Assembly: GCF_000714715.1 (NCBI RefSeq)
Contig: NZ_JMFO01000022.1
Coordinates: 1-53,570, forward strand
Length of the DNA: 53,570 bases
Origin: Candidatus Magnetobacterium casense
GTDB lineage: Bacteria; Nitrospirota; Thermodesulfovibrionia; Thermodesulfovibrionales; Magnetobacteriaceae
Reading direction: 5' to 3'
Part shown: positions 44,073-53,152 of the stretch, piece by piece
Layout of the letters: every line of letters starts with the position of its first letter
Position numbering within the stretch: the first letter of the stretch is position 1
Notes under the pieces: model-generated
Database searches by the model: none
Told to the model about the DNA's origin: nothing
Seen by the model: only the letters and a program-made list of their open reading frames with translations
Made by a program: the position numbers and the translations under genes

Positions 44073-44513
44073 CTACTTTTTTAAATCCTTGACCTGCTGG
44101 ATAGGAAATAAATACAGTTCCTTGGCAGCTTCAAGGATTCCACCGAGGTACGTGGTGGTTTCCTCGGATAGTTCGACACCTTTTTTCTGCAGGTCCTTCA
44201 GATACGCCTCCCAGCCCTGGTGGTCCCACGTGCCACTGGTCTTTTTGATAAAATCGACGGTGTTGTTGGCGATCCCAAGTATGATGTTCTCAAATCCGGT
44301 TGTTGAAGTGGATGTGCTGTAGAGCTTCTTCATCGATTCCAGCATCGATCCCAGATATGACTGCATGTCATGGGTGAGATTGTAACCCATCTTCTGGATA
44401 TCAGACAGGAACTCAAGCCACGCAGTATGGTCCCATTTGCCACCCTGCTGAGAAACAAACTTTGTCGATAGTTTGATCAGTTCATCAAACGATTCCATCA
44501 TCTTTTGGTTCAT
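44073..44513 (-). CDS. Protein with two tandem copies of a ~55-residue helical unit
   Basis: 146 residues, soluble. Unit 1: GGKWDHTAWLEFLSDIQKMG ... YLGSMLESMKKLY. Unit 2: SGTWDHQGWEAYLKDLQKKG ... YLGGILEAAKELY. Conserved residues are W-D-H, W, L-x-D-(I/L)-Q-K, Y-L-G and E. The duplication suggests a repeated helical bundle. No known family recognised; phasin-like or structural roles are possible but unsupported. Confidence 0.65.
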   Translation of the reverse strand: MNQKMMESFDELIKLSTKFVSQQGGKWDHTAWLEFLSDIQKMGYNLTHDMQSYLGSMLESMKKLYSTSTSTTGFENIILGIANNTVDFIKKTSGTWDHQGWEAYLKDLQKKGVELSEETTTYLGGILEAAKELYLFPIQQVKDLKK

Positions 44514-44663
44514 TCAGTTACCTCCATAGTTTTTTTATGTGTCCTTATTGATTTGATATTATATAATTTTTCTTGCAAAAAAAGCACTTGTTTAGTGTAA
44601 AATTAAGAGGGTATTTTTTTGGGCGCCCACTATTATAATATACATATTAAGAAGGGGGATTTA

Positions 44664-45767
44664 ATGGCTTCAAATCCACTAACCGAACTCAGCAGGCTCG
44701 GACAGAGCTTTTGGTTTGACAACATAAGCAGAGGACTCATAAACTCAGGCCAACTCAAGCGTATGATAGACGAGGATGACCTCCGTGGGATTACATCAAA
44801 TCCAAGCATCTTCTATAAGTCCATCAAAGACAGTAACGACTACGATGCGCTCATGCAGGAGACGTTTTCCAACCGGAGCAGGACGGCCAAGGATGTTTTC
44901 TACGCCCTTGAGCTACGGGATATCACCGAGGCGGCAGACCTCCTGATGGGGGTCTATGAAAAGACCGAGGGCAGGGACGGCTTTGTCAGCATCGAGGTAG
45001 ACCCCAACTTTGCCTACAACACGGAGGCAACTGTTGCCGAGGCACGGGAGCTGTTTAAGTCAATCGGCAGACCCAACGTGATGATAAAGGTGCCGGCCAC
45101 CACGGAGGGGCTACCCGCAATCAGGCAATTGACGGCAGAGGGCTACAACGTCAACGCCACACTGCTCTTTTCGGTAACCCGGTACGAGGAGGTCGTCAAC
45201 GCCTACCTTGAGGGACTATCCGAGCGAGTGCAGAACAAGCAATCCATTGCATCGATTGCATCGGTGGCGAGCTTCTTTGTCAGTCGTCTGGACACCGTCG
45301 TAGACGCCATGCTTAAAGATCGCACCGATATCACGGAGGTAGATGACTTCATGGGCAAGGCTGCCGTGGCCAATGCAAAGGTGGCATACCAGACGATGGT
45401 AACGTTGTTTTCGTCGGAGCGATTTATCAAACTCAAGGAGCGCGGCGGTAAGATACAGCGCCTGTTGTGGGCCAGCACCAGCACCAAAAACCCCGCATAC
45501 AACAACTGCCTCTATGTCAATAACCTCATTGGCCCTCACACGGTCAACACCATGCCGGATGAGACTGTCAAGGCATTCAGAGCCGGCGGCATAGCCAAAA
45601 GAACCATCGACCAAGACCTCGAAGAGACCCAAATACTATTGGATGCCCTCGATAACTTCAACATAGACATCAACGCCGTAACCCTGAAACTTGAACAAGA
45701 CGGCGTGAGGCTATTCATAGAATCCTTCAACAGCCTCCTGGACCTGATACAGGCCAAACGAGGATAA
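44664..45767 (+). CDS. tal: Transaldolase
   Basis: 367 residues. RGITSNPSIFYKSI near the N-terminus, Schiff-base lysine in NVMIKVPAT, and LLWASTSTKNPAYNN are transaldolase motifs, in the longer variant seen in actinobacteria and some anaerobes. It moves a three-carbon unit between sugar phosphates in the non-oxidative pentose phosphate pathway. ATG 44664 has GGGGGA before it; the frame extending to 44619 is not needed. Monocistronic. Confidence 0.95.
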   Translation: MASNPLTELSRLGQSFWFDNISRGLINSGQLKRMIDEDDLRGITSNPSIFYKSIKDSNDYDALMQETFSNRSRTAKDVFYALELRDITEAADLLMGVYEKTEGRDGFVSIEVDPNFAYNTEATVAEARELFKSIGRPNVMIKVPATTEGLPAIRQLTAEGYNVNATLLFSVTRYEEVVNAYLEGLSERVQNKQSIASIASVASFFVSRLDTVVDAMLKDRTDITEVDDFMGKAAVANAKVAYQTMVTLFSSERFIKLKERGGKIQRLLWASTSTKNPAYNNCLYVNNLIGPHTVNTMPDETVKAFRAGGIAKRTIDQDLEETQILLDALDNFNIDINAVTLKLEQDGVRLFIESFNSLLDLIQAKRG

Positions 45768-46203
45768 AAGATGGTGGCGGTTTTTTTAGCCCTCACAAAT
45801 GTTTTAGGAGACCCCTCCCTTGTATTCCCTCCCACAAGTGGAGGGAAATTAAAATATGTCAAAGATACCAGCACAAATCACCCTCCCTTTATGGGATGGG
45901 TTAGGGGAGGGTTCTTTCTGTTATCTCCCTAATTGTATTATATCTGTCAGAACAATGGAGCAAGATAGTCAGCCATTTGAAGAAGGCAGCCTGACGCCAC
46001 CAAAAATTTATGCACCCTCTTATGTTATGTCGTTGTAGGGTAAAATCATTAAGTAATAACAATAGCAGGACACTACACTTAAAGGTCAAAAGTTGCAGGG
46101 CTAATTTTGTTTTCAGTTTAAAAGCACCTCTCCACCCTCTCTCCCCCCTCATAAAGTGAGAGGAACACCTTATGTCCCCACTCACTTTGAGAAAAATCAT
46201 TTT
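45768..46203. other. Gene-free stretch with GC-rich and purine/pyrimidine-rich repeats
   Basis: No gene is visible. It holds GGTGGCGGTTTTTTT after the transaldolase stop, a possible terminator, then CCCTCCCACAAGTGGAGGG and related short inverted repeats, and CTCTCCCCCCTCATAAAGTGAGAGG. These resemble the repeat fragments at 38160-38220 and 51139-51180. Confidence 0.45.
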
Positions 46204-48286
46204 TTAACGTCTTAACTTACGCATCAAGACAAGGCTTGAAAGCGCCATAAGGATGATCGTCCCGTACTCGTTGAGCGTCGGCACTGTCGCTACATCCTGG
46301 ACAAGCGCCACGGGGTCTGTAATAGTCCCATTGACCGTCAAGTCGTTATCGCCTAAGGCACCGTCGGTCAGGTGAAGGATAACGATCTTCTGGCCTTGCA
46401 CAACATTAACCTCACCGCAGGGTTTGTTGCTCACGCTCTTGTTGCAATTGAAGTCATACCAATGTGGGGTGGCATTTGTAGCGGTAGGCCCGTACTTAAA
46501 GACACGGTTTACGTTTATCGTCTGAGGCATGTAGAAGGTGATTTGGGTATCAACGTTGGGTTGCACGTTTGTCAGGGTGAAGGTAATCGTGCCTATCGGT
46601 AAGCGTCCGCTATTGCCTGTGCTCAGTTTTAGTCCATTTACGTCGGGGGTTGTGGTAGCGTTGATGCTGGACAGAGTCGCTGTGGTTGCAACGCTGATGG
46701 TGATGGGTTGACCTTTGTCGTCAGTGACAACCACTGGGGTTGGTGCGGGAGTGGGAGTTGGGGTTGCTGTTGGCGTTGGTGTCGTAGTAGACGTAGGCGT
46801 CGGTGTTGGGGTTGCTGTTGGTGTGGGAGTAGGCGTTGGTGTGGGAGTCGGGGGCAGCGTAGGCGTCGGTGTTGGAGTAGGCGTTGGTGTTGGTGTGGGT
46901 GTCGGCGTGGGAGTCGGAGTTGGTGTGGCAAACGTCGCTGTGACGTTCTTTGCCGCCGACATCGTCAGCGTGCAGGTTGAACCCGTCCCCGTGCAGTCCA
47001 CGCTCCAGCCGGTGAAGGTCGAATCTGAATCCGCCGCTGCGGTCAGGGTCACGGATGCGCCTGTAGGATATGGAAAGGTGCACGTTGAACCGCAGTTGAT
47101 CTCTGAAGACGCACTCGTCACAGTACCCGAGCCTGTTCCGGTTTTTGAAACGGCCAGATTTAGCAAAGTACCAACAGGTCCGGTGCGCACGGGCCAAACA
47201 TAGTAGCCGTTGGACTTAGCGCCAACGTAGGTGGCAATATTACCAAAACTCCAGCTAACCCACGCTACAGACGTACTGTAAGCGTAGGTTGTGGAGGACC
47301 AATAGTTGCTATTCTGAACATTAATGAACGGATCGATTGAACGATTAAGTAGGCTAAACACCTCTTTTCTGTTTGGCAATTTCCAATCGCTGTAACCAAG
47401 GTAATTAGACGTATTAAGACAATTAACATAATCCAGAGCCTCTTGCCATATTTTAATCCCGCCAGTGCAACTGCTCACTGTTGGTGTACCGGCATCTTTG
47501 GGCCATATAAGCCCCGTAAGATTATCTGTTATGGTAGTATTGCCGTTGTCTGTAAACCTTGGGTTAGGCCAAGGTACACCTTTTTGTAACGCACCATCAT
47601 CACCTACAGCGTAGGTTGTAGTCTGGCCAGTTTGAGGTAGACTTATGGTAGCAGCCGATATTGAACGAACCATCCATACATAGTTAGGGGGTACCAGACT
47701 TAACTCCGGTGTATACACCTCCATCAGTCATGTTAACGCCCCATGCTTCGGATGTGTCAGTAACCGTCCATGGGCAATCAACGGTAGTCGCCGACCAGTA
47801 GAAGTCAGACTGCATATTGGTAAAGCCCTGCGAAATCAGCCACGTCGCCGGATTAGCCTGTCCCGCGTTGACGAGACTCTCCAACTCATATATGTTCGGT
47901 AACCGCCAGTCGGTGTAACCATACGTGCCAGCCCCGCTGTTCATTGACGCGACGTAGTCTAGAGCACCTTGCCAGTAGCGAGGGCCAGGAAGGCTGGCAT
48001 CCTTGGTCCACATCAGCCCCGTGAGGTTGTCGGTAACTGTCCCGTCGCTGTTGTCGGTAAACCGCGGATTCGGCCAAGCCACACCCGCCCTGATTGCGCC
48101 GTCGTCCCGTTGTGGGGTGTTGGCGTCGTAGCTCGTTGTCTGCCCCGTCTGTGGCAGACTGACTGTTCCGGCGTAGGCGGCCCCGATCACGGCAACCAGC
48201 GCCAAGGTAAGCAGTAGTCCTACGCCCGACCTTCTGTACGACTGGAAATACCTTCTCTCTCTTCGGTTATTACTTCTCCCAAACAT
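46204..48286 (-). pseudogene. Tandem DUF1566 surface protein with IPTL-CTERM, one extra base
   Basis: Two reading frames (48286-47684 and 47724-46204) join into about 690 residues if one base of the CCCCC run near 47692-47696 is skipped: [15 protein letters not shown] then reads through. Order: signal peptide (GVGLLLTLALVAVIGAAYA), DUF1566 copy 1, DUF1566 copy 2 ([28 protein letters not shown]), a bacterial repeat with paired cysteines, a long TP linker, a choice-of-anchor-type beta domain, and an IPTL-CTERM sorting signal ([18 protein letters not shown] then RKLRR). It would be anchored at the cell surface. Either an assembly error or a true frameshift separates the parts. Confidence 0.8.
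46740..46930 (-). repeat. Low-complexity (Pro-Thr) linker repeat
   Basis: The coding strand is a hexanucleotide-like repeat (ACNCCN) coding (TP)n between the bacterial repeat and the beta domain of the surface protein. It is prone to length change and assembly collapse. The opposite strand gives a spurious (GV)n frame. Confidence 0.85.
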
Positions 48287-48543
48287 ACATCCTCCTCAAA
48301 TTACGTCTTGTTTTTTCCCCTGTACGACCGGTAAAACCGGCCTGCTTATTCTATTGGTTGATTGCGTTAAACGGCTGAGATCGAGCTTAACGACCGTAGG
48401 GTGCGCATTGAGCAATAGATAACCGTAAGCGACAGTCACGCGATATTCACCTTCTATGGATTGCGGTAAGAAAGACAGAAAGACAAAGGCTGAAAGGTTG
48501 GTTATGGTAAAATAAGTTATTAAACTATTAGTCCGCTCATTTA

Positions 48544-48599
48544 AGTGAGTGAGTGAGTGAGTGAGTGAGTGAGTGAGTGAGTGAGTGAGTGAGTGAGTG
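48544..48599. repeat. Tetranucleotide microsatellite (AGTG)14
   Basis: Fourteen perfect AGTG units. It lies about 260 bases upstream of the surface-protein start and 70 bases downstream of the DUF29 stop. Such repeats can change length by slippage and vary expression. No reading frame crosses it. Confidence 0.97.
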
Positions 48600-48669
48600 C
48601 AATAAGGGTGCCAAGCTCTTTGGCCTCTCTATACTCCCTGCCTCAAGTTCATACATTTTCCCCAAAGGA

Positions 48670-49149
48670 CTATTCAGCCCAGAAATCATAATCCATTAGT
48701 TGTTCAAATGTGTATAAGCAGGTCTCAGGTAATTCCCTGGCGCTAATTCCTGTTTCATTTTCAAATGTGCGTTTAGCTTCTATAAATCCTTTAGCAATAA
48801 CGACTTCTATATTATATTTTAGACTTGGGCTGTCCTCGAGTAAAAATTTAATCTCTCTTCTTTGATTATTTATTGTTTCACGCCAACTCCTACTACGCCG
48901 TTTTGGTTGGTACTGCCATTTTAGCAGATGCATTATTAGCACCGTTAATCGGTTCAATAGCTCTCTCTTGTAACTCCTGGCCATGCCTTCCAGCTCCTCT
49001 ATTATATTTTCAAGGTCTATCTCCGCGAATCTGCCCTGCCGCAACAGATCGGTATTATGAAACGCCCATTGATACAAATCAACCTCGTAGAGAGAATCCG
49101 CCGTGAGCGTGTCTTTATGCGTTAAGGTCTCCGTAGATATCGTCTCCAT
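48670..49149 (-). CDS. DUF29 protein
   Basis: 159 residues, helical: LYEVDLYQWAFHNTDLLRQG, FAEIDLENIIEELEGMARSYKREL, and LLKWQYQPKRRSRSW are the standard DUF29 blocks. Function unknown; the family is widespread and often multicopy in cyanobacteria and anaerobes. No partner is obvious. Confidence 0.9.
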   Translation of the reverse strand: METISTETLTHKDTLTADSLYEVDLYQWAFHNTDLLRQGRFAEIDLENIIEELEGMARSYKRELLNRLTVLIMHLLKWQYQPKRRSRSWRETINNQRREIKFLLEDSPSLKYNIEVVIAKGFIEAKRTFENETGISARELPETCLYTFEQLMDYDFWAE

Positions 49150-49299
49150 ATAGGTATAGTAGCATTACCTCTGAGGCATCTGTCAAGGGGGCGGAGAAAA
49201 AATTGAACCTTAACAACCATAGAGACCCCCATACAATGTCTACAACGTCATCCATGTCTCAACGAGACAGTAACACGACAGCGCCTGATTATTGCACAG

Positions 49300-50214
49300 T
49301 TACCCGAATGCCAGGCAGGCTGCCCCTATTAATCCGGCGTCATCGTCCAGGAATGAACGCACTATCTGCGTCTTTGCGTATAACTCCCTGAAGGAGTTTT
49401 CCGACGCAACCCTTATGGCCTCCTGCACGTAGATATCCCATGCCCCCGTAAGACCTCCCGTGAGAATTACCGCATTGGGACTGAAGATGTTAATAAATCC
49501 GGCAATGCCGCTGCCAAGATAACGTCCCGCCATCTTTAATATTTCTGTGGCAAAGTCATCCCCCTCCAGGGCATACCGGTAGATGTCTGCAGGCTGGATG
49601 CTCCTGTCGCCTCCTGTGATATGTCTGCTCATCAGCGAATCCCTGCCGTCATTGATCCCCTCCGTGGCAAGCTCGACCATGGCCCTGGCAGATGCGTATG
49701 CCTCCAGACACCCGGAACTGCCGCATCCGCACCTCCGCCCGCCCGTCTCCACGATGACGTGACCAAGCTCGGAGGCTATCTTCAGCGGTGACCGGTTGTA
49801 TATAACTCCACCGCCTATACCCGTGCCAAGCGTCAATAACACAAAACTGTCAAACTGCCTGCCCACTCCGGCAACAGACTCCCCAAGTGTTGCCACGTAG
49901 GCATCGTTTTCCAGAAACACAGGCACCTTAAACCTGCTCCCGATAAGTTCAACTATCCGTATGTCTTCGAGCAACCTGAGGTTGGGACAGGATGTTATAC
50001 TCTTGTTATCCACGTCGATGACACCGGCTATGGCCAATCCGATACCATGTACGTCGTCCGAAAAAAGCCTCCCGATAGAATCGATCAGGTTATTGATGAT
50101 TTCCTTGCAGGTTGGCACCTTTATCCTTTCAACGATCCTGCCATCCCTTGCCACCAATGCCACACGGAGGTTTGTACCTCCAAGGTCTACTCCTATAGAG
50201 TATGGTTTATTCAT
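49300..50214 (-). CDS. ROK-family sugar kinase (glucokinase-like)
   Basis: 304 residues. ATP-binding SIGVDLGGTNLRVALV, LLTLGTGIGGGVI, the ELGHVIV catalytic region, and the zinc-binding CGCGSSGCLEAYAS are all present. It phosphorylates a sugar, most likely glucose, N-acetylmannosamine or a related hexose; no DNA-binding domain, so it is not a ROK repressor. It precedes no other sugar gene. Full length for the family. Confidence 0.92.
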   Translation of the reverse strand: MNKPYSIGVDLGGTNLRVALVARDGRIVERIKVPTCKEIINNLIDSIGRLFSDDVHGIGLAIAGVIDVDNKSITSCPNLRLLEDIRIVELIGSRFKVPVFLENDAYVATLGESVAGVGRQFDSFVLLTLGTGIGGGVIYNRSPLKIASELGHVIVETGGRRCGCGSSGCLEAYASARAMVELATEGINDGRDSLMSRHITGGDRSIQPADIYRYALEGDDFATEILKMAGRYLGSGIAGFINIFSPNAVILTGGLTGAWDIYVQEAIRVASENSFRELYAKTQIVRSFLDDDAGLIGAACLAFG

Positions 50215-50258
50215 GATAAATCTTCCTTATTTTTGCTTTATGCTAACTAATGACGTCT

Positions 50259-50702
50259 CTATCCCCTGGACTCTATCATAAAGGTCACCGGGCCGTCATT
50301 TGTAAGAGTCACCTGCATATGGGCGCCAAAGACGCCGCTAAAGGTCTGTACCCCCTCCTGTTGCACCCGCTCTATAAACCGCTCATACAATGCGTTGGCC
50401 GCCTCCGGTGGGGCCGCCATGTCAAAGGATGGCCGATTGCCCTTACGACAGTCAGAGGCAAGCGTAAACTGCGATATCACAAGCAAAGAGCCGCCAACGT
50501 CCCGCAGCGAAAGGTTCATCCTGCCATCGGCGTCATCAAAGACCCTCAGGCTGATGACCTTCCTTAGCACGTACTCCAGGTTAGAGTCAGTATCCCCGCG
50601 CTCAACACACAGCAACAGGACAAGCCCCCCTGACATGGATGCACCCGGCACCCCGTCAACACGGATGGACGCACCACTGACACGTTGTATGAGCGCCCTC
50701 AT
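50259..50702 (-). CDS. dtd: D-aminoacyl-tRNA deacylase
   Basis: 147 residues. SQFTLASD and NDGPVTF are the two family motifs that form the active site. It removes D-amino acids and glycine wrongly loaded on tRNA. Its start overlaps the stop of the HMA gene by four bases. Confidence 0.96.
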   Translation of the reverse strand: MRALIQRVSGASIRVDGVPGASMSGGLVLLLCVERGDTDSNLEYVLRKVISLRVFDDADGRMNLSLRDVGGSLLVISQFTLASDCRKGNRPSFDMAAPPEAANALYERFIERVQQEGVQTFSGVFGAHMQVTLTNDGPVTFMIESRG

Positions 50703-50899
50703 TTTACCTTGTACCCGGCTCCCTCAATGGCCTGCACTAACATATCGCTCAAGAGCCTTGTATCGTCCACATCCACCGTAGCGCATCCTATCCCGACCTC
50801 GGATGATAACACGCCAGGCAGCGACTCTATCGCCTTTCGGACTCGTGCAACACAGTGGTTGCAACTCATACCGTCAATCTCCAACGTAACCTGTGACAT
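50699..50899 (-). CDS. HMA-domain copper chaperone-like protein
   Basis: 66 residues: MSQVTLEIDGMSCNHCVARV with the metal-binding MxCxxC and a ferredoxin-like fold. ATG 50899 is preceded by AAAGGAGG; the frame extending to 50932 is not needed. It is probably a CopZ-like copper or other metal chaperone; no P-type ATPase is adjacent. Coupled with dtd. Confidence 0.9.
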   Translation of the reverse strand: MSQVTLEIDGMSCNHCVARVRKAIESLPGVLSSEVGIGCATVDVDDTRLLSDMLVQAIEGAGYKVK

Positions 50900-51199
50900 A
50901 CGTGTACGTCCTCCTTTTATTTGTTCCTGCAATATAACCCGGTCAACAACCTTGCAAGATAAGGTTTATAATTATGCCATAACACAGTAGCATAATAAAA
51001 GTGGGGTTACTGTAAATATTTCTGTGATGATAGCAAGGTTAAGCATTATAGGGTCAAATGTCATATTTAAGCAAAGACGGGGATTGTCTGAACCAGGATT
51101 ACACAGATTTAAGGATTTATACTGAAATGACACAGACCTCCCTCCCCTTGTGGGAAGGAATGAGGGAGGGGGATACCTTTTAAGAAAGAGCCACTTTTT
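50900..51199. other. Gene-free stretch with short dispersed repeats
   Basis: No gene is visible. It holds CAGGATTACACAGATTTAAGG, a phrase typical of dispersed repeats, and CCTCCCCTTGTGGGAAGG with GAGGGAGGGGG. These resemble the fragments at 45800-45910. Confidence 0.4.
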
Positions 51200-51393
51200 T
51201 TAATCAAAAAGTTTTTTCCAAGTTTCCATATTAACAATACCATTGTCCAAAATAAGAACACGTCTTTGGAAGGCTTTAACTCCCTTTTCAGTGTTTACAC
51301 CAAAATCTCCATCAACTTCACCAACTATACCGGCATAACCACGAGCATGCAGAAGTCCCTGTAATATTTTCACATCATGCCCTTTACTTTTTC
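51200..51393 (-). pseudogene. Cut-off peptidoglycan-binding domain of the lysin
   Basis: The minus strand encodes RKSKGHDVKILQGLLHARGY, VGEVDGDFGVNTEKGVKAFQ and METWKKLFD, then TAA at 51202-51200: a PG_binding_1 domain. It has no start of its own. Removing the element at 51394-51639 (keeping one TATA) joins it in frame to the lysin gene. Confidence 0.85.
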
Positions 51394-51639
51394 TATAACG
51401 GATGTTCTGCGCAAAAAAAGGCTTACTTCCTTTAAATATAAGGTTTTATAAAAGAAAATGTGTAAACACGTAGACACTAAAACTTGATTTTATTAGTGAG
51501 GCATGGTATAATACATTTCATGATAACTTATTAATATAGCAAAGAATTTTAAAATGTAGACACTATCAATTTTGAATAATCGTTTAGTGTCAAGGGGTTA
51601 CACGATTTTTTACAGTCAAAACCCAGAACATCCGCTATA
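51394..51639. mobile_element. MITE-like insertion that separated the lysin from its C-terminal domain
   Basis: 246 bases bounded by TATAACGGATGTTCTG (51394-51409) and CAGAACATCCGCTATA (51624-51639), inverted repeats with one mismatch. TATA occurs at both ends as a likely target duplication. It contains TTGATT-17-TATAAT, a consensus promoter on the plus strand (51484-51512), and inner TAGACACT ... TAGTGTC arms. No transposase. Confidence 0.8.
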
Positions 51640-53031
51640 ATAAGATAAAAGCGGAAGAGTTATGTTTATTGAGTACTCTTCATTTACCGGTTCTGGTACT
51701 TCTACAACATAAAAGGTTTCTTCGGAATACGTGATACCAGGGATACGAGCTGCGTGTGTCCAGCCTCTACTTTCAGCAGAATCAAAAGTTCCTACACCAT
51801 AGTCCTCTCCTCGAGCTTCGAATGTTTTACCATTACCTAAACTAATTGCTACATGAGAATGTCTAGGCCTATCACCTTCAAACGGATTTGATGAGAATTT
51901 AAACAACAAAGCCCCAGGTATTGTATATGCTTGTTGAACATCTATAAGTTTTCCATGATCCTTACAATGCTTTGCTTGAATCCATGAGCCGTCTGGCATG
52001 GTAGGCTCTATTTTTAAACGAGCACAAGCCCATTCAACTAATTCGGCACAGTCAAAAGCTGACGGATTGGAATCAGATAGTGATACTTCTACACCAAACT
52101 TATAAATATCCCCTTCCTGTGATTTAACTAAATTTAAAAGCTCTATGTTTGTTTTCATAGCTAAAGAACTCCTTTGTTGTTTGTTAAATAAATTATTTAT
52201 TTTTTTCTCTTCAATAGCATTAATCATCGAAGAGCTCATAGCACTCTGACCTTTACCGCCAAAATGCCACCAGTTAAGACCTACAATTGAATCGTAAATC
52301 TTAAAGTTCCTTAAAAACTCCTTTACTTTTACCTCAGAAGTCTGTTGGGTATATCCTCCTTCACCCCAATATGCTTGACAAGTTATGACAATTGGCTTAC
52401 TTACATACCTCTTCCAACTATTAATACACAGACGTACATAAGAATCTGGATTGTCTAATGGATATTCAGATTCTAAAAGTCCGGCAGCATGTAGTATCTT
52501 TTTCGATGGGAATCTAAACCAATATACCTGAGGAGCAAAGAAATCAACTAATGAATCTGCAACTTTCATTAACTCAGGTTCATGCCAATGTATAAAGCCG
52601 TGGCTAGAGACACCTATTGCACTTTCAGGACTCAACGATTCACGTACTTTGCTAAGAAATAAGACAATTTCATCATTCGTCCAGGATGCACCATTTACTT
52701 TCTGTTCAATATCGGCAATATAGTCTGATAAACCAAACCTTTCAAGGCTATCAAGAGCTATTTTATATTCACGCGTTATGTTTTCACCCTGACACCATCC
52801 CCAACCCGCAACCTCAATACCATAATCCTTAATAGCATTTACAAGTGATTTCGTAGGTTCTATGTCATGAATAGGCATGTATCCGTGGATACGTATCCAG
52901 GCATGCTGCATATCAAGCCTTTTCAATGACTTAGCAACTTCTTCAGGACCACCATACTTTGCAATAGTGTGTTCTGCATTGTAAATAAAAGTCCCATGCC
53001 CAGTCACAGACTTAGGAAGCTTGGAAACCAT
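51616..53031 (-). CDS. Cell-wall lysin: TIM-barrel glycoside hydrolase-like + NlpC/P60, C-terminally truncated
   Basis: 471 residues. Residues about 1-270 resemble a GH25/DUF1906-like TIM barrel (HAWIRIHGYMPIHDIEP, GWGWCQGENITREYK, DFFAPQVYWFRFP, GLNWWHFGGKG). Residues about 300-450 are an NlpC/P60-type cysteine peptidase (SAFDCAELVEWACARL with the catalytic Cys, RHSHVAISLGNGKTFEA with His). The final LPLLSYYSGCSGF reads into the inserted element; originally a peptidoglycan-binding domain followed. It probably cleaves peptidoglycan, as phage or bacteriocin-like lysins do. Composition is AT-rich compared with the housekeeping genes. Confidence 0.78.
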   Translation of the reverse strand: MVSKLPKSVTGHGTFIYNAEHTIAKYGGPEEVAKSLKRLDMQHAWIRIHGYMPIHDIEPTKSLVNAIKDYGIEVAGWGWCQGENITREYKIALDSLERFGLSDYIADIEQKVNGASWTNDEIVLFLSKVRESLSPESAIGVSSHGFIHWHEPELMKVADSLVDFFAPQVYWFRFPSKKILHAAGLLESEYPLDNPDSYVRLCINSWKRYVSKPIVITCQAYWGEGGYTQQTSEVKVKEFLRNFKIYDSIVGLNWWHFGGKGQSAMSSSMINAIEEKKINNLFNKQQRSSLAMKTNIELLNLVKSQEGDIYKFGVEVSLSDSNPSAFDCAELVEWACARLKIEPTMPDGSWIQAKHCKDHGKLIDVQQAYTIPGALLFKFSSNPFEGDRPRHSHVAISLGNGKTFEARGEDYGVGTFDSAESRGWTHAARIPGITYSEETFYVVEVPEPVNEEYSINITLPLLSYYSGCSGF

Positions 53032-53152
53032 AATGTCCTCCTTTTTTGTTTATTAAAACACTTTATTTTTCTAACAGTTAAATATCAGCATACTAAGGAT
53101 TTGTCCACAAATAACTTGTACAAATGGTGTCTAAATATGTTATGATCAAAAA

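Noticed and set aside
46715..47203. (GV)n protein frame on the plus strand
   Set aside because: It is the complement of the (TP)n linker of the surface protein.
48544..48599. Possible CRISPR array
   Set aside because: Perfect four-base units with no spacers; it is a microsatellite.
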